From NCBI RefSeq assembly GCF_946479415.1, contig NZ_CAMLFY010000001.1, positions 110,565-174,564 on the forward strand: 64,000 bases of DNA, in the 5' to 3' direction. This DNA is from an uncultured Shinella sp. GTDB lineage: Bacteria > Pseudomonadota > Alphaproteobacteria > Rhizobiales > Rhizobiaceae. Below the pieces are notes generated by a model. The model ran no database searches. It was not told where the DNA came from and saw nothing but the letters and a program-made list of their open reading frames with translations. How positions within the stretch are numbered: position 1 is the stretch's first letter; the number at the start of each line of letters is the position of its first letter. Shown here piece by piece: positions 36,700-44,373 of the stretch. A program made the translations under genes and the position numbers.

Positions 36700-36753
36700 T
36701 GCGCTCTCCTTCGGGCTTTCGCCCGCACAATCGTCACGGTGATGGAGAGCGCA
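36700..36753 (-). promoter_or_regulatory. RNA hairpin that buries the hydroxylase ribosome-binding site
   Basis: In the mRNA (minus strand) TGCGCTCTCC (36753-36744) can pair over 10 bp with GGAGAGCGCA (36709-36700), whose last base touches the AUG. The second arm contains the GGAG ribosome-binding site. The 34-nt loop holds its own hairpin, CGGGC-GAAA-GCCCG (36725-36712), closed by a GNRA tetraloop. This is the geometry of a translational switch (riboswitch, thermosensor or protein-bound leader). No known riboswitch class was recognised. Confidence 0.6.
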
Positions 36754-36798
36754 GGATTTGCCTTGCGTCGGCAGCGCCTTGCGGCACGCCGTCCCTCC

Positions 36799-36821
36799 TC
36801 CTGATTTGAAGATTATCAGGA
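36799..36821. promoter_or_regulatory. Palindrome TCCTGAT-N9-ATCAGGA, candidate operator
   Basis: A perfect 7-bp inverted repeat with a 9-nt AT-rich centre, between lacI and the hydroxylase gene and upstream of the leader hairpin. No T-run follows on the minus strand, which argues against a terminator of lacI. Confidence 0.5.
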
Positions 36822-36846
36822 CGAGCCGCAGGGGCCGAAGACTTCA

Positions 36847-36864
36847 TTGATCAAAATAGATCAA
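36847..36864. promoter_or_regulatory. Palindrome TTGATC-N6-GATCAA, candidate LacI operator
   Basis: An 18-bp perfect inverted repeat (TTGATCAAAATAGATCAA) overlapping the stop codon of the lacI gene and about 150 nt upstream of the hydroxylase ATG. The half-site spacing (TTGAT-N8-ATCAA) is too wide for an FNR/FixK box. Confidence 0.5.
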
Positions 36865-37862
36865 AGGCTTTCGGCCGTGATGGTGATGAAGCGAATGGGG
36901 TTGCGATCCGGCTCGATCTCGGTCAACCCGACCTTGCGCAGGATGATGTCCAGCGCACGTTGCGCCTGCGCCTCCGGCGCCTGATCGAGCACGACATCCA
37001 TGATGCCGTCGCGGAGAGCCGCGCGGGTGTAATCGGTCAGTTCATGACCGATGAACAGGAGGTCCTTGCCGCGGCCGCTGCGCCGCAGGACATCGATCAC
37101 CGCCGAGTTTGCCCCGCCGACATTGTAGAGGCCGACGAGGTCGGGATACATCCGCAACGCCATCGCCAGGGTCTCGGCGCTGAAATGCTCTTCGTCGCGG
37201 GTGAAGCCGAGCCATTCGAAGGTGATCGGGCCGGGATGATCGCGAAAATAGTCCGAAAAGCCGCGCACCCGGTCACGGTGCACCTGATAGATCGGATGAC
37301 AGAGTGCCACGACCGGCCCTTCGGCGCGTGCCATACGGCTGATGAAATGCGCCGCCGTGCGGCCGGCCGCATAATTGTCGATCCCGACGAATTCGACCCG
37401 ATGCTCGGAGGCACGGGTGACCACATGGACGATCGGCAGGCCCTTGCTGGCTAGGCCCTCCACCGCCGCCTTGACCAATGGGCTGTTGGGAACGGCGAGA
37501 ATAAGCCCGGCGCGCGGATAGTCCGTCGAGGCGATCGCCTTTGCGATCTCCTGCGGGTTCATCTCCTCGACGAAGCGGCGATGGACGACGACGAGCGGAT
37601 CGATGCTGTGGGCAATCTGCTCGAAGGCCTTGGACAGGCGCCGGTAGAAGGTGGTCTCCGGGCGCACCATGAGAACATCGACCCGCAGCAGGCCGCGATG
37701 CGTATCGGGCAGCAGCCGCGGATAGTTCAGGCTTCGCGCAGCAACGACGACCTTCTCGACGAGCTCCGGCCGGACGCCGCCGCGCCCGTTCAGCACCCGC
37801 TCGACCGTCGCGGTCCCGACACCTGCCTCGCGGGCAATGTCCTTGTAATTCGCCTTGCTCAA
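36861..37862 (-). CDS. LacI-family transcriptional regulator
   Basis: A 333-residue LacI regulator. The N-terminal helix-turn-helix and hinge (YKDIAREAGVGTATVERVLN, then RPELVEKVVVAARSLNY) are complete and a periplasmic-binding-like ligand domain follows (GLILAVPNSP, FVGIDNYAAGR, DLLFIGHE). The TTG at 37862 preceded by GAGGGG gives the usual short LacI N-terminus and is preferred to an ATG 66 nt upstream. The hinge helix lacks the usual AARALNY exactly (AARSLNY). It lies just upstream of the hydroxylase cassette in the same direction, so it probably controls that cassette in response to a sugar or cyclitol. Confidence 0.88.
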   Translation of the reverse strand: MSKANYKDIAREAGVGTATVERVLNGRGGVRPELVEKVVVAARSLNYPRLLPDTHRGLLRVDVLMVRPETTFYRRLSKAFEQIAHSIDPLVVVHRRFVEEMNPQEIAKAIASTDYPRAGLILAVPNSPLVKAAVEGLASKGLPIVHVVTRASEHRVEFVGIDNYAAGRTAAHFISRMARAEGPVVALCHPIYQVHRDRVRGFSDYFRDHPGPITFEWLGFTRDEEHFSAETLAMALRMYPDLVGLYNVGGANSAVIDVLRRSGRGKDLLFIGHELTDYTRAALRDGIMDVVLDQAPEAQAQRALDIILRKVGLTEIEPDRNPIRFITITAESL

Positions 37863-37952
37863 TTCCACCCCTCGGAAGGTATCGTTGCGCGAATATCCAA
37901 CGGGACCGGTCGCTTGGCAAATCTTCACTGGGAACGACAGCGCGTTCCGCCG

Positions 37953-38741
37953 TCAGCCCGCGCGAATCCGGTTCAGCACGATGTCGAGCGCCCGGGTCAG
38001 GGCAGCAAGACCGCCGCCATCGCGAAACTCGGCGAACATCTGCTCGTTGAGGCCGCCTTTGGTGGAATATTCGTGGCGCAAATCTTCCAGCGGCGTGGAC
38101 GGGTTGCGCATCGCGACTGCCGCCAGACTGGAGAAATGCTGATCGAGATAGGCGCGCGCGCTTTCCTTCGGCAAGCCCTTCTCCTGCAGCCAGCCGACGA
38201 TGTGATCCATTATACCGAAATAGGAGCCCATCAGCGCACTTGCTGCGGCAAGCAGGTCGTATTCCTCGATCGTTTCGCAGGCGACCGCCGTACCAAGATC
38301 GGAAAACAGGGCTTCGACCGCCGGATCCGGCGGGAAGATCGCGGTCACACCGCTGCGTGTCGCCACGAAGGGAAGCGGAACAGCCCGCACGATTTCAACG
38401 GAGGCATCGATCCACGAGCGCAAGGTGGCGTGATCGATCGTCGCGACGAGACTGACCACCCGTTGCCCGGACCGGAAGCGGAGACCCCGCACCACATCCT
38501 CCGCAACATTCGGCCGGATGGCAAGAAACACCGTGCCGGAGGCGTCGACGACATGCTGGTTATCCCGCGCGACCGCCACCTGAGGCGACAGTGCCGCAAG
38601 GCGCTGTGCCGTCACTATCGAGCGGGGCGAAACGACGATGTCCGGCACCCGCCCGCTGCCCGCAAGAATGCCCGTGACGATGGACTCGGTGATCGTACCG
38701 GTCCCGATGAACCCAAGGCGAGTCTCTGCCGTTGCAGTCAA
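37953..38741 (-). CDS. Pyrroline-5-carboxylate-reductase-like NAD(P)-dependent oxidoreductase
   Basis: About 262 residues with a Rossmann start LGFIGTGTITESIVTGIL and the helical C-terminal dimerisation domain of the ProC family, including EYSTKGGLNEQM in place of the usual catalytic-site loop. It may reduce a cyclic imine or a related keto compound; it is divergent enough that proline synthesis is unlikely. A TTG at 38741 with GGAGG seven nt before it is the best start; another TTG at 38747 is too close to that site. The gene is coupled to the small reading frame just upstream, whose stop lies at 38744. Confidence 0.75.
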   Translation of the reverse strand: MTATAETRLGFIGTGTITESIVTGILAGSGRVPDIVVSPRSIVTAQRLAALSPQVAVARDNQHVVDASGTVFLAIRPNVAEDVVRGLRFRSGQRVVSLVATIDHATLRSWIDASVEIVRAVPLPFVATRSGVTAIFPPDPAVEALFSDLGTAVACETIEEYDLLAAASALMGSYFGIMDHIVGWLQEKGLPKESARAYLDQHFSSLAAVAMRNPSTPLEDLRHEYSTKGGLNEQMFAEFRDGGGLAALTRALDIVLNRIRAG

Positions 38742-38743
38742 AT

Positions 38744-38941
38744 TCAATCCTCCGGAGGGCTGTGAAAACCGGCCGGCAGCGCAAAACCCGTCCCGGAGGC
38801 CGGTGGCTCGTAACCTGTGTCCGGACGCGTTTTGGGGATCATCGCATGGGCAGCGACGACCGAACGGATCGCAACGGGACGATAGTTGCGCACCAGATCC
38901 GGCCGCTCCATGCCTTTCTCATCGTCAGCCTTGTCGTTCAT
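38744..38941 (-). CDS. Small protein of unknown function coupled to the ProC-like gene
   Basis: A 65-residue soluble protein, acidic at its start (MNDKADDEKGMERPD) with a proline-rich tail (PPASGTGFALPAGFHSPPED). I recognise no family. Support for a real gene is a clear GGAGAGAG ribosome-binding site before the ATG and a stop placed directly at the start of the ProC-like gene, whose own ribosome-binding site lies in its last codons. It follows the SDR genes on the same strand. Confidence 0.5.
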   Translation of the reverse strand: MNDKADDEKGMERPDLVRNYRPVAIRSVVAAHAMIPKTRPDTGYEPPASGTGFALPAGFHSPPED

Positions 38942-38996
38942 GGCTCTCTCCGATTCCATGGGCACGGCGAAGAGGGCTGGCGCAACCTAGCGCGCC

Positions 38997-39698
38997 TCAC
39001 TCCGCCACGTGCTTAACCATTGTACCACCACCCGTCGCCTGATCGGTCGGAAAAACCTCAACGCGGGCAACATCTACATAAACCGGCAAGGCAATCACAT
39101 CATTGACGATGCGGGCGATGTGTTCCGGCTGAATCGGTCGATAGCCGTCGTAAAGCACGGCCTGCGCCTGGTTGCCGGCGATGGAGGTTCTGTAGAGGTC
39201 CGTCTGGACGCGGCCGGGTACGATCTCGCTGACGCGCACGGACGTGCCGAGCAGGTCGCAACGCAGGTTGTCGCAGAACAGGCTGAGCCCAGCTTTCGAA
39301 GCACCATAGGCCCCCATGTTCGGATAGGGCGCCTGGCCGCCGCTGGAGCCGATATAGATCAGATGACCGCGCTTGCGCGCCACCATGCCCGGCAGCACGG
39401 CGCGCGTCAGATGCAGCGGCGCCTTGAGATTGACGTCGATCATCGCGTCGATCTCGGCCGGCTCGATGTCCTGGAAGGCTGCGCGCGTCGAGAGAATTCC
39501 GGCATTGTTGATCAGCACATCCACGTCGATACCGTCGAGCGTTTCGGCGATCCGGGCCGTATCGCGCACATCCGCCTGCACGGCGACCGCACCGGTCGCC
39601 TCCGCCAGCGCGGCAAGCTGCGCCTCGTTGCGGCCGATTGCATAGACGGTGAGACCACGGGCACGCAGCATCGGCTCGATGCCATCATGACGATCCAT
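38997..39698 (-). pseudogene. Short-chain dehydrogenase, N-terminally truncated by a fusion deletion
   Basis: The frame encodes an SDR from the first helix onward: [13 protein letters not shown], then NNAG, the active-site YGASK and a normal C-terminus. The N-terminal beta strand and TGxxxGIG cofactor loop (about 20 residues) are missing. The frame starts inside the end of the preceding SDR gene, out of frame with it, at about 39676. A single deletion that removed the end of the first SDR, the spacer and the start of this one explains both defects. Without the cofactor loop, normal NAD(P) binding is unlikely. Confidence 0.65.
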
Positions 39699-40363
39699 TC
39701 CGCCATTTCAACGGGCTCCGCCGCCCGGCCGAGCGCGCTCGCCTTGGCCAGTTCCGGCAGAAAACCAAGCTCTTTGGCGCGATCCGTGGCAAAGCCGGCG
39801 GGTGCGACCGAGTTCACGAGAATCTGGTCCTTGGCGCATTCCTGCGCGAAGGATTTGGTGAGGCTCACCACCGCCGCCTTGGTAGCGGCATAGTGCGCGT
39901 TCTGGGGATGCGCCTTGAAGGCATCGACCGAGGTGATGTTGACGATGCGGCCCGTCACTTCGGGCGCATTGACGAACTGGCGCATATGGCGCACCGCCGC
40001 GACCATCATGTGATAGGTGCCCTTCACGTTGATGGCGTTTTCGAGATCCCAGTCCTCGTCGCTGATTTCGAGGATCGGCTTGCGCGGGTAGATCGCCGCG
40101 CTGTTGACGAGCGCGTGAATTCGGCCAAGCTTACCGGCCACAGAATCGAAGCCCGCATGGGCCGTCTCGGCGCGGGAGATATCGGCGACGGCAGTCGCCA
40201 CTTCGGCGCCGAGCATTTCAAGCTCCGTTGCTGCCGCGGCCAGCAGCGCCTCATTGCGATCGATGAGGCCGATTTTCGTCGCGCCCTGCGCGATCATCAA
40301 ACGGGCGGTGGTAAGGCCGAGGCCGGAAGCGCCGCCGACGATGACAACAGACTGGTTCTTCAC
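39512..40363 (-). pseudogene. Short-chain dehydrogenase with a C-terminus lost to the same deletion
   Basis: From a GTG at 40363 (GAGG upstream) the frame encodes a good SDR: cofactor loop GGASGLG (10-16), NSAA, and catalytic Ser145, Tyr158 and Lys162 (YAATK). After EWIVMMAS (about residue 229) similarity stops. The remaining 54 residues are Arg/Ser/Pro-rich nonsense, because they read the next SDR gene in the wrong frame. About 25 residues of the C-terminus, which shape the substrate pocket, are therefore replaced. It may be inactive or altered. It is divergent from ydiJ, with a GntR-type motif between them. Confidence 0.65.
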
Positions 40364-40399
40364 GTTTCCGACCTCGCGATTTCGGGTTGCGTCGCCATA

Positions 40400-40425
40400 T
40401 TGGTATGTTATCACTTATATGCCAA
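40400..40425. promoter_or_regulatory. GntR-type operator motif, site A (ydiJ/SDR divergent promoter)
   Basis: TATCACTTAT at 40409-40418 is the core shared with the sites before gntR and hyuA, inside an imperfect palindrome TTGGTAT...ATGCCAA. Read toward the SDR gene, TTGGCA (40425-40420) could be a -35 hexamer with the motif in the spacer. The match to the other two sites is weaker outside the core. Confidence 0.5.
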
Positions 40426-40463
40426 CTTTGGCGAAGCGCAAGACGATTTTTCGGACCTCGCCC

Positions 40464-43400
40464 ATGATCCCCCGCCTCGGCGCCCCGCGGCCTGCCCGCT
40501 CAACAAACGACGATTTCCTAAGCCATCTCGCCGGGGCGGGTTTCGAGGGAGACATCGCTACGTCGCCAGCAGACCTTACCGTCTTTGCCACCGACAATTC
40601 CATCTATCAGGTCGAGCCGTCAGGCATACTCTTTCCAAAAAACATTCATGATCTCAAGCGCATTGCCAAGGGCCTTTCCCGGCCGGAATTTTCCGGCGTC
40701 ACAGTCGCCCCGCGCGGCGGCGGCACCGGCACCAACGGCCAGTCGCTGACCACCGGCATCGTGGTGGATTGCTCGCGCCATATGAACCACATCCTGGAAA
40801 TCGATCCCGTCCGCCGCATCGCGCGGGTGGAGGCGGGCGTCGTCAAGGATCAGTTGAACAAGGCGCTGGCACCACATGGCCTGTTCTTTGCACCCGAGCT
40901 TTCCACATCCAACCGGGCGACGATCGGCGGCATGATTTCCACCGATGCCTGCGGCCAAGGCTCCTGCCTCTACGGCAAGACGAGCAACCACGTTCTGGGT
41001 CTGCGCATCGTACTGACCGACGGCACCGATTATCTGTCCCGCCCGGTGCGCGAGGAAGAGCTGCGCGCATTGCAGGCGCGACGCGACCGGATCGGCGAAA
41101 TTCACAGGACACTCGGTCGCATCGCCACCGATGATCGCGACGAGATCGAGCGGATTTTCCCAAAACTCAACCGCTTCATGACCGGCTACGATCTCGCGCA
41201 CATCCAGCGTGATGACGGCCGTTTCGATCTCAACGCGGTGCTCTGCGGCTCGGAGGGCACACTGGCGCTGATCGCCGAGGCCGAACTCAACCTCCTGCCC
41301 CTTCCGGCGCATGCCGCACTCGTCAACATCCGCTACGCCGATTTCAACACCGCCCTTGAAGACGCCCGCAATCTCGTGGCGCTCGACGTCGCCTCGGTCG
41401 AGACGATCGACGAGACGGTCCTGCGGCTTGCCAAAAGCGATATCGTCTGGCCGCGCATCGCATCGTTATTCCCCGACGATGCGGACGGATCGGCCAACGG
41501 GATCAACATCGCCGAGGTGCTGGCCGATACACCGGACGAACTGGCGGCAAAGCTTTCGGCAGTCACGACGGCCCTCGAAGCCAGCTCCTTCGCCGGACGC
41601 AAGGGCTTTACGATCACACATGGCAAGCCGGACATCGAAGCCGTCTGGACGATGCGCAAGCGCGCCGTCGGCCTGCTCGGCAATGTGGACGGCCCGACAC
41701 GGCCCGTCGCCTTCGTCGAGGACACCGCCGTTCCGCCGGAAAATCTTGCGGCCTATATACGCGAGTTCCGCACGCTTCTCGATGGGGAAGGCCTTTCCTA
41801 TGGCATGTTCGGCCATGTCGATGCCGGCGTGCTGCATGTTCGCCCGGCATTGGATCTGACGCGTCCCGATCACGCGGCACTCGTTCGCCGGATCAGCGAC
41901 ACCGTCGTAGCGCTCACGCGCAAATATGGCGGCGTGCTATGGGGAGAACACGGAAAGGGCGTGCGCTCGGAATATGTACCCGCCTTCTTCGGCCCCCTCC
42001 TCTATTCCCGTCTCCAGGACATCAAGGCGGCCTTCGATCCGCTGGACCAGCTCAATCCCGGCAAGATCGTCGCGCCTTCGGGCAAGACGCTGCCGAAAAT
42101 CGACGAAACTCCGCTGCGCGGCTCGCAGGACCGCCAGATCGGCAGTGACATCCGCGCCGCTTTCGACAATGCAGCCTATTGCAACGGCAATGGCGCCTGC
42201 TTCGATTTCGATGCGGATAGCCTCATGTGCCCCTCCTACAAGGCGACACGGGACCGGCGTCATTCGCCGAAGGGTCGCGCCTCATTGATGCGGGAATGGC
42301 TGCGCCGCCTTTCGGAACATGGCGTCGATCCCCGCCGCGAAGCCATGCGGCTGCGCCGTCCCCTTGCGAAATTCAGCCTTCCACACCGCCTTTGGAACAG
42401 CGTCAATCCCGCCAACCGCGATGATTTTTCACATGAAGTGCGCGCGGCAATGGATACCTGTCTCGCCTGCAAAGCCTGCGCCGGCCAATGTCCGGTGAAG
42501 GTGAGCGTGCCGGCGTTCCGCGCAAAGTTTCTCGAACTCTACTACGGACGTTATCTTCGACCGCTGAGGCATCCGATCGTTGCGATGATCGAGTGGGCGC
42601 TGCCGCAGATGGCAAGCCTGCGACCGCTCTACAACCTCGCCACCAGCTCCAAGGCCGGCAAAGCAGCGATGGCTCTTGCAGGCCTGACGGCCCTGCCCGC
42701 GCTTGCGCCGATTTCCGCACGACGCGAACTGGCCTTACGTGAAGTCCCCGTCGCAACGGTTGAGGAGATTGCGCGTCTCAGCGCATCGGAGAGAGAGCAA
42801 GCCGTCGTGTTCGTGGCGGATGCCTTCACCGAGCATTTCGATCCGCAGGTTCTGCTTGACGCCATCGACGTTGCGCGACTGCTCGGTTTTCACCCCTTCA
42901 TCGCGCCTCCGCTCGTCAACGGCAAGGCGCTGCATGTTCATGGCTATCTCGGCGCCTTTGAACGGACCGCGCAGGAAACGGCAAACCGGCTTGACCGGAT
43001 TGCCGGAACCGGCGTCGCTCTGGTTGGCCTCGATCCGTCGATGACGTTCGCCTATCGCAGCGAATATGCCGGAACGCGGATGCAGGCCCGCATCCAGCTG
43101 CCGCAGGAGTGGCTGGCCTCCCGGTCGGATCGCCTCCCCTCCTCCAACGCTCAACACCGGCACCATTTTCTGATGGCGCATTGCACGGAGCGAACCAATA
43201 TGCCGACATCCGTTAGCCTGTGGTGCTCCGTCTTCGCAAAACTGGGCGTTGAACTGACCGCGCTCGACACCGGCTGTTGCGGCATGGCCGGCACCTTCGG
43301 CCACGAAGTGCGCAACCGCGGCATATCCGAAAAGCTCTATGCAACGAGCTGGGCGCCGGCGCTCGCACGTACGACGACAGACGCCGTCGTGATGGCAACG

Positions 43401-43523
43401 GGCTATTCCTGCCGCTCACAGGTGAAATTGATGGACGGGCGACGCCTGCCGCATCCGCTCCAGGCGATCCTTGCCATTCTCAGGGAGAACCCGGTGCCCT
43501 TTAAGAATGAGCGCCAGGTATGA
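40464..43523 (+). CDS. ydiJ: YdiJ-type FAD- and Fe-S-dependent D-2-hydroxyacid dehydrogenase
   Basis: A 1019-residue fusion protein almost the size of E. coli YdiJ, now known as a D-2-hydroxyglutarate dehydrogenase. Domains in order: FAD-binding PCMH type (PRGGGTGTNGQ, ELSTSNRATIGGM), FAD-oxidase C-terminal domain, 4Fe-4S motif CLACKACAGQCPVKV (about 667-680) and a CCG domain (DTGCCGMAGTFG, about 937). It oxidises a D-2-hydroxy acid and passes electrons on, probably to quinone. The ATG giving MIPRLG mirrors the MIPQIS start of YdiJ. Its position beside gntR and the hydantoinase operon suggests a hydroxyacid intermediate in that pathway. Confidence 0.93.
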   Translation: MIPRLGAPRPARSTNDDFLSHLAGAGFEGDIATSPADLTVFATDNSIYQVEPSGILFPKNIHDLKRIAKGLSRPEFSGVTVAPRGGGTGTNGQSLTTGIVVDCSRHMNHILEIDPVRRIARVEAGVVKDQLNKALAPHGLFFAPELSTSNRATIGGMISTDACGQGSCLYGKTSNHVLGLRIVLTDGTDYLSRPVREEELRALQARRDRIGEIHRTLGRIATDDRDEIERIFPKLNRFMTGYDLAHIQRDDGRFDLNAVLCGSEGTLALIAEAELNLLPLPAHAALVNIRYADFNTALEDARNLVALDVASVETIDETVLRLAKSDIVWPRIASLFPDDADGSANGINIAEVLADTPDELAAKLSAVTTALEASSFAGRKGFTITHGKPDIEAVWTMRKRAVGLLGNVDGPTRPVAFVEDTAVPPENLAAYIREFRTLLDGEGLSYGMFGHVDAGVLHVRPALDLTRPDHAALVRRISDTVVALTRKYGGVLWGEHGKGVRSEYVPAFFGPLLYSRLQDIKAAFDPLDQLNPGKIVAPSGKTLPKIDETPLRGSQDRQIGSDIRAAFDNAAYCNGNGACFDFDADSLMCPSYKATRDRRHSPKGRASLMREWLRRLSEHGVDPRREAMRLRRPLAKFSLPHRLWNSVNPANRDDFSHEVRAAMDTCLACKACAGQCPVKVSVPAFRAKFLELYYGRYLRPLRHPIVAMIEWALPQMASLRPLYNLATSSKAGKAAMALAGLTALPALAPISARRELALREVPVATVEEIARLSASEREQAVVFVADAFTEHFDPQVLLDAIDVARLLGFHPFIAPPLVNGKALHVHGYLGAFERTAQETANRLDRIAGTGVALVGLDPSMTFAYRSEYAGTRMQARIQLPQEWLASRSDRLPSSNAQHRHHFLMAHCTERTNMPTSVSLWCSVFAKLGVELTALDTGCCGMAGTFGHEVRNRGISEKLYATSWAPALARTTTDAVVMATGYSCRSQVKLMDGRRLPHPLQAILAILRENPVPFKNERQV

Positions 43524-43537
43524 TATGTGATAAATGC
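43516..43537. promoter_or_regulatory. GntR-type operator motif, site B (upstream of gntR)
   Basis: GTATGATATGTGATAAAT (43518-43535) differs from the hyuA-promoter site at only 2 of 18 positions. It overlaps the ydiJ stop and a TATGAT that could be the gntR -10 box, so it fits autoregulation. Confidence 0.6.
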
Positions 43538-43566
43538 AAACTATCGGGAAAAAGGGCGGCACGGGC

Positions 43567-44298
43567 ATGTCGATCATCACGCAACGCGGCAATCTTGCCG
43601 AAATCGTCGTGGCCAAACTCGCCGAACGCATCGATAGCGGACTTTATGCGCCGGGCGAGAAGATCCCGTCAAGTGCGCAGCTGTGCGAGGAGTTCGGGGT
43701 CTCGCGCACCGTCATCCGCGAGGCACTGACGTCTTTGAAGGTGGCCGGCCGCGTCATTGCCCGGCAAGGTGCCGGCGTCTATGTAACGGACAAGGACGTC
43801 AAGGCGCTGAATTTCGAGATCAGCCGCATCGATGACATCCGCTCGGCCATGCAAATCCTGGAACTGCGTCTCGGTGTGGAAATGCAGTCCGTGGCACTTG
43901 CCGCGCAGCGCCGTACACCGGAAGCGCTCGCCGAAATAGCCCGCGCCTTCGACTATATCGAAAACCTCGACACCGACGATGCCGAGATCGAGGCGCGCGC
44001 CGATTTCGAGTTCCATCTCGCCATCGCCAAAGCGACGCGCAACCCGCACTTCCCGAGCTTTCTCGAAGCCGTGATGGGGGAGATCAATTTCGATCTGGTG
44101 CTCAAGCATCGCCAGTCCGGCCGCACCTACAATGCCTATCTGAAGAAGATCAACAAGGAGCATGCAAGTATCCTCGCGGCGATCACGCAGGGCGACCCGA
44201 AGGCCGCCAAGCAGGCGCTTGTCGCGCATCTCGAGGAGAGCCTCACCCGTTATCGCGCGATGCTCGACGAACCGGCAGGCAGCGAGGCGGAGGACTGA
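43567..44298 (+). CDS. FadR-subfamily GntR transcriptional regulator
   Basis: A 243-residue regulator: winged helix-turn-helix (GEKIPSSAQLCEEFGVSRTVIREALTSLK broken by family pattern; G-AGVYV wing) followed by an FCD ligand domain with metal-type residues around DFEFHLAIAKATRNP. The ATG at 43567 (MSIITQRG) gives a standard N-terminus; one at 43534 would lie inside the operator-like motif. It starts 43 nt after ydiJ on the same strand and is convergent with the ThDP-enzyme gene, at the centre of genes that carry its presumed operators. FCD members commonly sense organic acids. Confidence 0.9.
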   Translation: MSIITQRGNLAEIVVAKLAERIDSGLYAPGEKIPSSAQLCEEFGVSRTVIREALTSLKVAGRVIARQGAGVYVTDKDVKALNFEISRIDDIRSAMQILELRLGVEMQSVALAAQRRTPEALAEIARAFDYIENLDTDDAEIEARADFEFHLAIAKATRNPHFPSFLEAVMGEINFDLVLKHRQSGRTYNAYLKKINKEHASILAAITQGDPKAAKQALVAHLEESLTRYRAMLDEPAGSEAED

Positions 44299-44341
44299 TC
44301 CTCCGCCCTGAGCGTCCGTCCAGTCGAGAGCATTGCCAGAC

Positions 44342-44363
44342 GCCGAAGCGATCACGCTTCGGC
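44342..44363. terminator. Bidirectional hairpin between convergent gntR and ThDP-enzyme genes
   Basis: GCCGAAGCG (44342-44350) and CGCTTCGGC (44355-44363) form a perfect 9-bp stem with a 4-nt loop, in the 75-nt gap between two convergent genes. T-runs are lacking, so termination efficiency is uncertain. Confidence 0.55.
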
Positions 44364-44373
44364 TGAAAACGCC

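Noticed and set aside
36847..36864. FNR/FixK box
   Set aside because: The half-sites TTGAT and ATCAA are 8 nt apart, not 4 as FNR-type sites require.
36861..37928. Longer LacI protein starting at the ATG at 37928
   Set aside because: The first 22 residues have no place in the LacI fold and a TTG with GAGGGG at 37862 gives the standard N-terminus; kept only as an alternative.
40254..40463. Upstream extension of ydiJ
   Set aside because: It would cover the divergent promoter and operator motif; YdiJ proteins start with MIP as at 40464.
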